Shown: piece after piece, positions 12,757-23,900 of the stretch | How positions within the stretch are numbered: position 1 is the first letter of the stretch | How the letters are laid out: each line of letters starts with the position of its first letter | Assembly (NCBI RefSeq): GCF_963675165.1 | Contig: NC_087381.1 | Coordinates: 6,015,378-6,079,377 of the forward strand | Origin: Halichondria panicea | Taxonomy: Eukaryota > Porifera > Demospongiae > Suberitida > Halichondriidae | DNA length: 64,000 nt | Reading direction: 5' to 3' | Made by a program: the position numbers and the translations under genes | Notes under the pieces: model-generated | Database searches by the model: none | What the model was told of the DNA's origin: nothing | Seen by the model: the letters and a program-made list of their open reading frames with translations, nothing else

Positions 12757-13812
12757 ATGGCTAGTATTCTGCAGATAGTTGTTCTACAAATCATCGTAAG
12801 CAGGTCTTTATGCAATGGACAACCATGTACTGGGATGAGTTGTCCGGACGGATTGTCGCTAGTGCCAATAACTAACTTTAGTGATTCAGAGAGATGGACC
12901 TTCGACAGTAACGATACTTTACAAATGGTGTGCTATAACGAGAGGGGGGAGCCCCAAAGCTGTCAGCCTGATGATATGGAGCTCTTTCAAACTTTGCTAG
13001 CAGTGGTGTGCAGTCTGTCAATTGTCGGTGATGGTTTTGTAATATTGTCATTATGTATATTTCGAACCATTCGTAAATCTTTTCATGTGCTATTAATTAA
13101 CGTGTGCCTGGCCAATTGTGGATTCGATCTAACAGTGGTAATATTGGGATCTTTGGAGCACACAAAAGAGCTGTGCTACAGTGTAGCAGTGTTGCTACAT
13201 TTTTTCCTGCTGTCACAATTCATGCTCATGTCAGTCACAATGTTCGATACGGTTTATTGTTTCAATAATGCTCGTAAACTGAAGAAAGAGTCTCTGAACT
13301 GTCGACAAGGACGAGTTCCTACACTACTAGTGTTTGGTTGGGGAGTGCCATTATTGATCGTAACAGCAGCTCTAATTGTGGACAATACAACCGAATGGGT
13401 AGGATATGCGCGTGATCCTAGCACCTGTTGGATCGATCAGCCAATATCAGAGGTTATATTTATCGACATTCCATTTTCGATTTCCATAATTTTCAACGTC
13501 ATTATGTTCACTGTTCTTGTTGCTCTTGTGATCAGATTAAAAGCTTTTTGTGGCAACAAGAAGTACCCTAGCAAGCAAACAGATGTACCATACACAAGAT
13601 TCGTCATTACTGTTTTCTGTACCAGTGGAATAACGTGGATTTGTGCTATTTTTAAATACGCTTTCACAAACACTTGGTTTACAAGGACTGTTGTTTTGCT
13701 AAACAGCTCTCAGGGAGTAGCAATTTGTGTTGTATTCCTTTTTAGACTGGAAATAGTTCAAAAGTATCGAAATTTGATCTCCCATTGTCGAACAGAGCAG
13801 ACTAGTACATAA
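12757..13812 (+). CDS. Seven-transmembrane receptor, family B / adhesion-GPCR-like, intronless
   Basis: A 351-residue uninterrupted frame starts at an ATG preceded by TAAGAAATTCCC. An N-terminal signal peptide (ASILQIVVLQIIVS) leads into a short Cys-containing ectodomain of about 60 residues with NFS and NDT sequons. Seven hydrophobic segments follow: TM1 about 76-98 (FQTLLAVVCSLSIVGDGFVI), TM2 with LINVCLANCGFDL, TM3 with LLHFFLLSQFMLMSVTMFD, TM4 with VFGWGVPLLIV, an ECL2 DPSTCWID resembling the adhesion-family CWxD/CWLS, TM5 with IDIPFSISIIFNVIMF, TM6 FCTSGITWICAIF and TM7 NSSQGVAICVVFLF (compare the family's NSLQG motif). No GPS cleavage site or adhesion modules are in the short ectodomain, so it is a bare, truncated-ectodomain relative. 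The ligand is unknown. The C-terminal tail is short (about 25 residues). Confidence 0.85.
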   Translation: MASILQIVVLQIIVSRSLCNGQPCTGMSCPDGLSLVPITNFSDSERWTFDSNDTLQMVCYNERGEPQSCQPDDMELFQTLLAVVCSLSIVGDGFVILSLCIFRTIRKSFHVLLINVCLANCGFDLTVVILGSLEHTKELCYSVAVLLHFFLLSQFMLMSVTMFDTVYCFNNARKLKKESLNCRQGRVPTLLVFGWGVPLLIVTAALIVDNTTEWVGYARDPSTCWIDQPISEVIFIDIPFSISIIFNVIMFTVLVALVIRLKAFCGNKKYPSKQTDVPYTRFVITVFCTSGITWICAIFKYAFTNTWFTRTVVLLNSSQGVAICVVFLFRLEIVQKYRNLISHCRTEQTST

Positions 13813-14075
13813 TTATAACTATACCATTGACAGACCTCAAAGCGTATGCAAGTTCATAATTATGATCACACATGATACGATGAGTTAATCATGCAGTTAG
13901 TTGTTTCCTATATATACCTCCTGTGTTGTGTTTATACCGTACAGTAAATTACACATGGTTATTACATATTTATTGTCTGTACTTTGTACTTTAGTATGGT
14001 GACCTGCTTCTTGCAGGCCTATATTTTAGGTGCTCCCTATACTCCACTGTAGGAAAATGGGGCCACGTACTGCCT

Positions 14076-14128
14076 CCCCCCCCCCCCCGATATTTTAGGT
14101 GTTAATTCTTAGTCCACATACAATATAC
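14076..14128. repeat. C13 tract and flanking duplicated intron sequence
   Basis: TGCCTC followed by 13 C, then GATATTTTAGGTGTTAATTC, matches 18047-18080 next to the exon at 18121-18189. It is the intronic part of the same duplication that carries the stray exon. Confidence 0.7.
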
Positions 14129-14194
14129 CTTTTGATCATTAGTGCTACTAAACACAGAGGGATCAATATTATCATGAGTCACACCAGCTAGATC
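14129..14194 (-). pseudogene. Duplicated stray exon of the ankyrin-ROCO-Death gene
   Basis: Reads GATCTAGCTGGTGTG... on the minus strand between a CATGCAG acceptor and a GTATATTG donor. It encodes DLAGVTHDNIDPSVFSSTND, 22 codons against 23 in the parental exon 18121-18189. Both splice sites are preserved. It lies about 3.4 kb beyond the Death-domain exon that ends the parental gene, so it could still be spliced if that gene extends downstream. Confidence 0.7.
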
Positions 14195-14210
14195 CTGCAT
14201 GTATGTACAT

Positions 14211-14369
14211 CAGTGACGTAGGAAAGGGGGAGCTCCAGGGGCTGGAGCCCGCCCCATCTTTCTAAGTAGAGATGACTTATCAAGCTGCTCTATATGTAGA
14301 TAGCCGTACTTTTTTCCATTCAAAAAACTATAGCCCCCCCCCATTAAGCAATTGCTTCCTACGCCATTG
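14211..14369. repeat. MITE with CAGTGACGTAGGAA / TTCCTACGCCATTG ends
   Basis: 159-bp element with imperfect inverted ends of the CAGTGGCGTAG type also seen at 24309-24590. TACAT is present on both flanks, a possible short target duplication. Confidence 0.6.
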
Positions 14370-15072
14370 TACATGATGAGCACAGTGAAAGTAAATGAAT
14401 ACGAGGATTATGTCAGCTTAACTCACTTACTAATTCCACACACTTTTTGGCTGTATTTTAACAGGGCAACTTGTTTTTGAAGCAGGTTGACAACTTATCT
14501 TCTCAACTATAATTGGCCATGAGTCACACCACATATTTTATAAAGCCCTTTTCATTGCAATTGTTATTGTACATGATGACATAAAAAGAATAGGTACAGT
14601 AGGTAAACAGATACTGTAACAGTACTGACTTGTTATTTTACTAAAAGTTGTGGTTGTGAGAAACCGTTTAAAGCTTGCATTTTCAACGTAAAGTTATGAT
14701 AGAGATAATTAATATTAAGCAAACATAAGCGTATTATATAGAGAGTGACGTAATACACACCATGAGATGAGGGGCATTATTGGTAGCAGCTATACTAGTT
14801 GTAATTATGACCTCATGTGATGTCATGCTGCATATTTTTCTACCAATTTCGTTAATCACACACACATGCGCACATAGCAAGAGAGAAACCATGGTAACAA
14901 ATAATTGTACTATTACGTAGTGTTGCTCAAACTACTATCACTTTAATTATAACAGTGCTATTATTGCTTACGCTCTGAAGAATGTCTATCAAGTCCCTGG
15001 TTGATTATCTACATAACAATTATATAAAGGTGATAAAATCCTTATCTAGCTGTATGAACTGAGGCACATCCC
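14370..15072. other. Intergenic, no supported gene
   Basis: AT-rich sequence; no exon or structured repeat was recognised. Confidence 0.4.
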
Positions 15073-15155
15073 TAGCCTCGGTCACAGGCCGATTTTTCTT
15101 TAATAGAACGAAGTTTAGCGTTCAATTGGAGACAGATCGGCCTGGGATCGAGGCT
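15073..15155. repeat. Miniature Mutator-like MITE, TAGCCTCG family (83 bp)
   Basis: Starts TAGCCTCGGTCACAGGCCGA and ends CGGCCTGGGATCGAGGCTA, so both tips match the 1.1-kb family while the interior is different and short. No clear direct target duplication was found. The right flank, GTGCTGGGG, is the reverse complement of the duplication flanking the neighbouring large element. Confidence 0.75.
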
Positions 15156-15190
15156 AGTGCTGGGGAGTGCTAATACTCACTCCCCAGCAC

Positions 15191-16331
15191 TAGCCTCGAT
15201 CCCAGGCCGAGTTTTATAACGGTTAGGCAACTAGTCCTGGTGATGACAGTAGTTGTCTGTGCATGCGTCAGTCGTTCGTCAGATTCTGACAAATGGATAT
15301 TCTTGTTCACTTTCGTGACATTTATATTCGTGTACTATCGTGTACTAGAAGTCAGTTCCCGTTTTATCATTACGATTGGAATGGCTCTTAGCTGAAGCTT
15401 CTCTCTTCTCTGAAGCTTATTCTGAAGACTGAACAACAAGGGAAGAGGTATAAAGCTTTGTCAAGCTTGTTAAGGTCAGATATTTTTGTGTGGGCCCTAT
15501 GGCTATGCTATCAAGTCTTGTTCATGTTTGGCAAGATCTACCGGTAGGTAGACTATAGTTTCATCATTAATATGGTGGATCAAGTGAAGAGTGTGAGCTA
15601 GAGAACTTGGTACTGCCATCATCAGCTCGTCAACAATGACACTATAACCTGTTTAATACGAGAAATTTAATATGTATAGATCTACACGTATTTAGAATGT
15701 CTACTTCTCTGTACAGGAGCAATGACTAATATCCAGCTATCCCAACAGTGCTCCTCTTGGCTATACTAACGGACAGACTGGACAGTTTGAGGTAAGGGTT
15801 TAACCGTCTTTGGTTTCTTTTAATATTGTCCTATACTCACAGGACTGGAGTATGACCTGCTCATTCGAGCGTTGCTGGGTAGCTCAGAGACATCAACATC
15901 AAGAGAATCTACGTTTTCTCAAGCAAAATTTAACTGAGTTACGAGTTGGGGCCTAGAATCAGAGAAGTCCAGCAGCCTGCTAAATCTTTTTGAAACGTAA
16001 TTTGAAGGCATTCAATCATCCTGAAGTTGCCCTGGGTCACTGTAATTGTGCTGCAGCACAACTGGCAACTCCCCAGGCCTTTGTGAAGCAGCTCCCTATG
16101 TGCATCTTTTGTGTACTCACTCTGTGCATTTTCTGTGTACAAATTTCTATTATTGATTTATTAAATATTTTTGCCGACCACAAATATACAATGAAAATTT
16201 GACACATGCACAGACAACTAGTACCTAGTAGAATCTAACGAACGATTGACGCATGCACAGACAACTAGTGCCAGGCCTAGTTGTTTGCCTAACCGTTATA
16301 AAAGCGAAAACTCGGCCTGGGATCGAGGCTA
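15191..16331. mobile_element. Non-autonomous Mutator-like element, TAGCCTCGATCCCAGG family, copy 2 (1141 bp)
   Basis: Same termini and interior as copy 1, with small indels and an extra ACTAGTACC/GACGCATGC segment near the right end. The exact 9-bp direct repeat CCCCAGCAC flanks it (15182-15190 and 16332-16340). Confidence 0.88.
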
Positions 16332-16340
16332 CCCCAGCAC

Positions 16341-17610
16341 ATGACATTTGGAAGGATCGGCTATTTTGACACTAGAGTAAAGTGGCTATCATTGAAATGG
16401 GTACATGTACTTGCATGATCCACAAATACTTTGCAGGTGCGTTTAGAACACAATCTGCTTGGTGCTTTCCGTCCCGATATCTGTCATTCAACGTTTAGAT
16501 CAGTTGTTGGTCGCATGTGCAGTTATTTAGTGTGTTGTCTTTAAATGCGTTCTACGATACAGATGAATACCATCTCGGTATAGCGTTGAGAATTTGCTTA
16601 GGTCAACACCACTCAATTTAAAGGGAGAGCCAGAAACATTCTCTCTGCCCGCTTCCAGACTCACCAAATGGACGCTAAACACATTCTGTGGTCTGGTGTC
16701 CTAGGATACCACCAGAAGTTGAATTACAACTAAGAGGTGTGGAATTGCATTACCTGGCAGGTCAATGATACACTCTAGGTGAAGAAGTGCCTCAGCTCGT
16801 CAGCCGTTGAGTTTATGACAAAACTGATGTTAAAAGGAATGGAAGGAATCGCATACTCCGCCTATTTTATACTCACTTGACAAATCATATTATATTAGCT
16901 GAATCTAGAAGCATAAAGTAGATTCTGAATGCTCTTGTTATATAATGTACTTATAATTATACAGTTAATATTAATATACAGTTCTATAATTATCAATGAT
17001 TCAGTCATTCACTCTTCTGCATGACCGCACGCTTCCTTATGACCACACTATACTATTTCCCCTCATGCACTCCCTGCATGCATACGTATAGTCAGTGGAC
17101 TGCTGATATAATTATATCTTATACTTTGTGAACGTTGCCATGCTCAGTAACTACTACTGAGTGGTTGTGCTATAGGGCTAAAAGGGTATGTGAACAGATA
17201 TTGGCTGCATTATAATGTACTAAAGTAAAACGTATTCAATAAAAATTCTACTTTTTGTACAAATTTTGTATGTGGCTATAGCCTCGACGTCTGACATGCA
17301 GACGGCTTATAATGGATAACAGGCTAGAATTGTTTAGGTAAAGATCAAAATGCAGCAACAAGAGTATAAACAGATTTATAACACAATAAACGTCAAGTTC
17401 AAATCAGTACAAGAGTCCTACAACAGTTTAACAGTTCCCAGCACTCATAGATCACTGGATCTGCATGTAAAGAAAGCATACTAGTGTCTCAAGCAGTATA
17501 CTAATTCCGGGTATTTATAAGGAGCTGGAAATTAATGAGCTAGCACAACAATTAAGCTTGCATTTTGGAAGGAATACAGTCACTGCATGTGCAGTATATA
17601 TAGATACTAA
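16341..17610. other. Intergenic, no supported gene
   Basis: No exon was recognised. The stretch 16900-17400 is strongly AT-rich with repeated ATAATTATA-type palindromes. Confidence 0.4.
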
Positions 17611-17952
17611 TTACCTTATTTTCAAGTACTGACAGATCTGGATAGCAATTTCTTCCTTCTTCAGATCCAATAAGATTCTAATCAGTGCTCTGAAGGTTGT
17701 TTCGCTGGGTTCGTGACCCCTCCAGATTGACAAACAGTTGATCACTGCCACTTGATTGCCTTTAACAAAAGCATCTCTCTTCACGTCAGCTTGTTCATTG
17801 TCAGTCAACTTCAGTGGGTTGAGGTAGAGCTCCACATTATCAAAGTGTGTAGCTACTAGAGCAAGGTCGTCTTGTACAATCTCTCGATCCAACTGCTCGT
17901 CAGTGACTCCATGCTTGACCATCAACTCATGGACGATGGTGGTCCCCGGATC
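17611..17952 (-). CDS. Exon G of the ROCO gene: C-terminal Death domain
   Basis: Begins after a TGTATAG acceptor with GAT CCG GGG (phase 0) and carries the sponge type-A Death domain signature: VTDEQLDREI, ATHFDNVELY, LTDNEQADV, NCLSIWRGHEPSETTFRALI and IAIQICQYL. It is closely related in pattern to Death domains 1, 2, 4 and 6 of the large plus-strand gene at 33609-61182, so both genes drew on the same exon family. The final codons KIR-TAA overlap a possible donor, so termination here is likely but not certain. Confidence 0.85.
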   Translation of the reverse strand, partial: DPGTTIVHELMVKHGVTDEQLDREIVQDDLALVATHFDNVELYLNPLKLTDNEQADVKRDAFVKGNQVAVINCLSIWRGHEPSETTFRALIRILLDLKKEEIAIQICQYLKIR

Positions 17953-20900
17953 CTATACACATAAAAATATTGAGAAAGTCAACAGTTGAAAAACACAACA
18001 GGCCGGCCATGCATTTCCCTACTCTATAAATGGAGTCTTGGGAGCCACTGCCTCCCCCCCGATATTTTAGGTGTTAATTCTTACTCCACTGAATTACAGG
18101 TATAATTACGTACAATATACCTTTTGATCATCACCACTGCTACTAAACACAGAGGGATCAATAACATCATGAGCCACACCAGCTAGATCCTGCATGTACA
18201 TTAGTGAAAGTAAAAATCAGTGGCATGTTAAAATCCACTCACCAGAGGGTTTCTCCAAGTGAGGACACTGTACTTGTTGAGAGTCTCCCTCAGACAGCTG
18301 TAAGTTCCCTCAGTTTCACTCCTCCACGTCTCAAGGGCTTGGACCACCTCCTGTCTGGGCTGAATGTTGACATTAGAAGCTCGAGATTGGCTCAGGATTT
18401 GTCTATACAAGAGAATACTTTTTGGATTGGAAATTTGACTAGCAAAATGAGAAATAAAGGCATTTGAAATTTGATCATCTTTCATGACATTTTTGTCACT
18501 GTGAATACACTGTAGGGTGTTGACATCCAAACCAGCGTACGGCTCAAACTGGAGAAGACATTTTATTGAACGAGCTCGATGAACAGACTTCACAGTTCCT
18601 TTTTGAGAGCTGACAGCTGCAGCAAAATCTTTAACACTAAACAAAGTTAGCTCTGAGGAAGGTTTTAGAGGATGACTGACAACTTCCTGTGAATCGATTA
18701 GTGATTCCAGAACAACAATTTTGGAACAAATATCCTTAACTGTTTCGATAACTTTGTTGACTACCTTGGAGCGATGGGCTAGACTCTCAGGTGTAACAAC
18801 TTCGGCTCGTATTTTAATAGTGAAAGATTTATTGTTGCAAAGCTCGAGGTGTGTGGTGATCCCATCATCATTGCACCAGCAGATCCCACTTTTCCACACA
18901 GAGCAAAATTTCTGCAGGGAAGGAACATGGTGTAGTACTTTGCTAGCAGGAGCAAGGCCGAACGTGAACACTATTCTCAGAATGAGGACCTGAAGGCAGC
19001 GAGGATCGAAAAAATCTGTGTCTTGAAAGGTTTCAATTATCCAGCCAAAGTGGTAACTCATGGAAGGGTCTTCCTCCCACACACGCTCTGGAGTTTCGAT
19101 TTTGATAAGCCCGGGAAAGAAGAGGTAGCGAGTGTCGTCTAGGTCTGGCTCCATCTTCTGAATGTACTCTAGAACCTGCTTGTCTTTGATCTCAAAGCAC
19201 AGTTCTAAATGTGTCATGAAAGCAATCAGCATTTCAATGTCGTAGTTACTGAAAGTTTCGGCAAATTTGGATAAAGGAACCACTCCAGTACTTGAGGCAA
19301 GATCGCAGTGCTGACGCAAATGCTCAGGAGCAAACACTGTCCCAGTGACATCAGAGAGCAATTTTTTGGATTGACAAATCAGGAATGACTTTTCCGGTGA
19401 TGATTCGTTGTGAAGAAACAGCAGCAGACCAGTTTTGCTTAGCTGGTCACAGATATGAACTAGACGGGTGAGGGTGGTCGGAATGAAGGAGAGAATGTTT
19501 GCCATTTTCTCAGACTCGTGTGTCTGTTCTAGATCACTGCGTAATCGTTGTTGAACAACCTTCAATGAAACTGCAAGTTCTTTTTTGAAGCTTTCAGCAA
19601 GGTAGATATAAAAGGTGTGAGCATTCAGGCTGATGGTTTCTGGAGAGCGGAGAATAGCGGAGCTTTTCTGAATTTGTTTTCTTGTTTTTTTCATATCATC
19701 CGAATCAGCAAAGCGACAATCCATTGGAATGAACCCTGTGAACTCCAACTTCGAGAATTGCTTAATAATGGGGGCAAAGATGCTCTCTTTGGCTCGTGGA
19801 TCTTCTCCCATTTCCTTCACCTGGTCGGCATGGCTGCCAACGACTATCACGTGTGCTTTGCCTTTCAGATTGGTGCATTGGTTTTGAATGAGGGTCAACC
19901 AACGATGGAATCAATAATTGCCTGCTCACTTTCTACAAGCTTAGCACAGAGGATAATGATGGGTGGTGAGGTTTGAACAGCATTCTCCAGAATGGCACAG
20001 TGGCTCGTGTAAAACTCTTTCTGACCAGCGAAATCAAAATAGATGATTCTCCCAAACTCTTTGGTGTATACTTCGTGCGGTATGATCCCCACTGTCCTTG
20101 CATCGACACCATCCACGGGTCTTGCTCTCTGGAATATAGACCAAAACCCTTTTGAGCTCAGAATGGACTGCAACAGAGTGCTCTTCCCCACGCCACCATC
20201 ACCAATGATGAGCACAAACAGAGGAAGGTGTGGGGGTCGCTCGGACGAGAGCTTTCCGATGAGCTTGCTGTGTTTCTTGTAGACATTGGCAGCCTTGGCT
20301 CCATGTTTCAAGAGGAGCTGTATGATATCAGGGTCGTTGGACAAATCGAGAGGTGTCTTGCCTTCTTTGTCGGTCACATTCGGATCGCTGTGGAATTTTG
20401 CTAGTAGAAATTCCAATTTTGATTTTTCATTTTGCTTTACTGCTAGTAAGAGGACACCTAGAATACAGAAAATTAACCTTAGAATTATGATCGTGAATCT
20501 ATTATAAGCAACGATTAGATCAATTAGAAAACAGTGATTTTTGTCGCCTTCGAAGATCCTATTATATTTCAACCACTATCTCATTAGCAGTTAAAGAAAG
20601 TGTCTTGTTTGCACAAACAGCACAAACCGACACACACATCTATCACTGTGCACACACAGATAATAGTAATAATTATAGCTAGACAAAAAAAGTCGTTCAT
20701 TGTGTGATAGACCAGTTGCATGTAAGAGAAAAAAGTTATTGCTGTGACTTCACGGCTGGATGCCGTCGTAGGTGTTAAATCTGCACCAGTTATTGTAAAA
20801 TTCAAGTATGGAGTTAAGTAGCCCAGGTTGAGATTTCTTGAGATACCTCGTCGATACAGGAGAAGGTGTGGCTGATATGGGAAGAGATGTGCGTGCTTTA

Positions 20901-23900
20901 CACGTGCACTGTGGCAATGGATCCCAGTAGAAACAGTTGATGCAGTTCTCCACGTACATGTGTTCAGTTCTAGAAACATAGACAAAAGAAGTGGACTGAG
21001 AAAATGTCTCAAATCCACTGACTTCCTAGATACCAAAGTAAGATAGCTGAATGGCTAGAGCTTCTCCAAGAGAGAATACTTGGGAACCAAGTTTGAAAAA
21101 AATCTTGCTGCAGCTAACTGGATAAGCTCTAAAGACTGGCTTGCACTGACAACATGGAGAACTGCAAAAAATGGTTTCTATTGGATACATTAAATAGTTT
21201 GCACACAGTGTAGTGCACGTGTAAGTCTGAATGACTTGTGCATAGATCTAACGCCCACGATGGCCTTTGTGTTCCAGTTCCTGGTCAATATGAATTTAAA
21301 TATAGAGTTAATTGCCTGCTTTCCTAACTATCGAGTCATACTCGTTACAGAGACATCCGGTTACTGGGTGGGGCTCGAAAATGACTGCGCATCCTCGAAT
21401 ATACTCAGCTAGGGTGGTTAAGGCGAAAATGTCTTGTCATTGTGAAATGGCATCATCAATGCATGTTTTTGCTCTTGAATGATATCTTATACGTAGAAAG
21501 GATCAGTATGACAACATCGTATGGTTACTGGAATATTGTGTGCGTTACCTGTGACCATTTATTTTAAACAACTCTTTTGAGAATGCAGCCTCCAATACAC
21601 AATTTTATGACCTCATCTTAGTATTAAAAGAAAGCTCTTACTATAGTACAGTAGGAACTATGTTAGTATTTAGGGCTGCTTTCATGTATTTTGTACAGTA
21701 AAACTATGCATATATGATTGCTTTTCTCCTTTTTTCAGCAATTAAGTCACTGTAATCTGAGATATACTATTGACCTCATACTAAATACTAACATTTTTTC
21801 TACCAAGAGCTTTACATTTTGGGTGAAAAAAGGTACTAGCTATTGTCAAGATTTGATACAAGAAATCTTGAGTTGTTTACAGTACACTTCATCTCAATTT
21901 TAATGCTGTTTTGCTTAAAATCTGCCTTACCCTACCTGAGTAAGTGCCCTCTGCTATTGATCCCATTAGCGCAATACCCTAACAATCCAGTTTCTCCCGC
22001 AGTAGTTCTCAGCAGAAAGTTTAAAATACGTCAAAGAACATATATAAACATGCAGAAGTAGTGGGTGAGTGTGGCACAAAGCAGTGGCGGATCCTGGAAT
22101 TAGAATAGCAAAGCTTGGCTTATCTATTGCATGGATGATATAGTGCGTTAGCCTCCTTCACTGGCCTCCCCTGAAGAGAAGTCCTGCTATACTGACTGCT
22201 TGCGCATGCGCAACATTATTGGATATTTTTCCCGGACAATTTCAGTTAATATACTGAATTTATCAGAGAAAATATCCTGACAAAGAATATGCACAGAGCT
22301 ATAGAGCTAGCTAGCTAGAGACAGGTTTATTCAGTGGCGGATCCAGACAGGTTCCATGGGTTTCATAGAACCTCCCTTTCACACAAGAACACACTGGAGA
22401 TCAACTTACTATATAGCTAGCAACTCAGCTTGAATGATCGTGATCTGTAGTTCTAATACGCATGCATGCTCATTGCTTAGGAAAAGTGATGACCTTTTTT
22501 TTTTAGTAAAATTAACTGTTTTGGAACCTCCCTTTCAACATTCCTGGATCCGCCACTGTTGTTGTACTGGTATACAGCTATTTTCTTTCTGGTAGAGTTA
22601 GTAGCAGTAGTATAGTAGACTTTCTCTAAAGTTAGCATTAGATGGGCATGGCCTATCCCATATAGGCTAGTGTCAGCTTCACTCTTCCTTCAATCCACTT
22701 CCGTTTGTTGTGACGTCACTGTTTTACTGAGCATACATGGTGTTATCCGGTATCTGGCTAATGGTTAGTGCATGTGCAAGCAGTTGATACCAGGTCCACT
22801 CTTCAAGGAAGTGCGGCCTGGGATCGAGGCTAATTGTCCGTATGCATGCGCTTAACCGTGGAGTTAATATTGTATATGTCTTTATATATTATAGTCCCTC
22901 TTGCGTTGTCGAGAAGGCTTGCACACTAGTCTGAAGCCAGAAGAGCCTACCTCTACAATGGTCGTATGGTTGAGATGTCTGAACTTGGTTTCTATACAGG
23001 CTATGGCAATTTAGTCTTTGTGCTGTTCTTGCATGACAACGCAATAGAGTGACAAGTTATACAATAAAAAAAGTGTAGTAAACAAACTAGTTTACAGTCT
23101 AATTTTACGAAGGTTTACTAATTAATGTGGAACGAATTCCTCAGATTCTGGGAAACTCGTTGAATGCATGTGTACTATCACCCATGCAATAGACACCAGG
23201 CCGTATTTAACCGGACAGAGGCTATAACAAAGTTGTTGATCAGATTTCTTAGGGTTTCATTGGAAACCACTGAAATTCCCATTCAGTGTAAAGCCATAGA
23301 CCTATAATTATACTAAACATACTTTCAGGATCACATTTATGCTCGTTCACAAGGTACTTGACTGTGTCCAAGTGGCCATTAGCACAGGCCAGAGAGAGTG
23401 GGGTGTCACCAGCTTTATTTACTGTAAAAAAGAATTGAGATTATTATGCCTGGTGTATGCATGCGTGCGCAAGCGGTGTGTGTGTGTGTTACAGTTGCTC
23501 AAGGATCAATTATGAAGTGCAAGTAAGAGCATCTATATATAGGCTTCTAGTCATGTTTTCATTAAGCCGTGATCATCAATATAGATGTTTGTGAGTCAAG
23601 ACTAAGTAACATACTCAGTTATACAGAGCTGGTCTAGGAGTGGAGGAATGCATGGAAGAAACAATTCTTTCACCTTTTGGATCGAGGACCACCGTTTCCA
23701 CAAGACGCTTGACACAGTCCAGCCAGCCATAGAATGCACTCACTGACAGAGCACTCTCACCTTCAATTAAGACAACAAATTAAGTTGGTTGAGATTAATT
23801 AAGACAACAACAGTATATATTAGTTACTTGTAGCTACAATACAGATGTATCAATAAATATCTTACAAGCTTATATGATAATAATATTATGGTTTTAATAA

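Noticed and set aside
19890-19905. Programmed -1 frameshift in the ROCO gene
   Set aside because: No slippery heptamer or downstream structure is evident; a lost base is simpler and exon phase supports it.
20584-21036. 150-codon minus-strand frame upstream of the Roc exon
   Set aside because: Exons D and E already join in phase without it, and it shows no domain.
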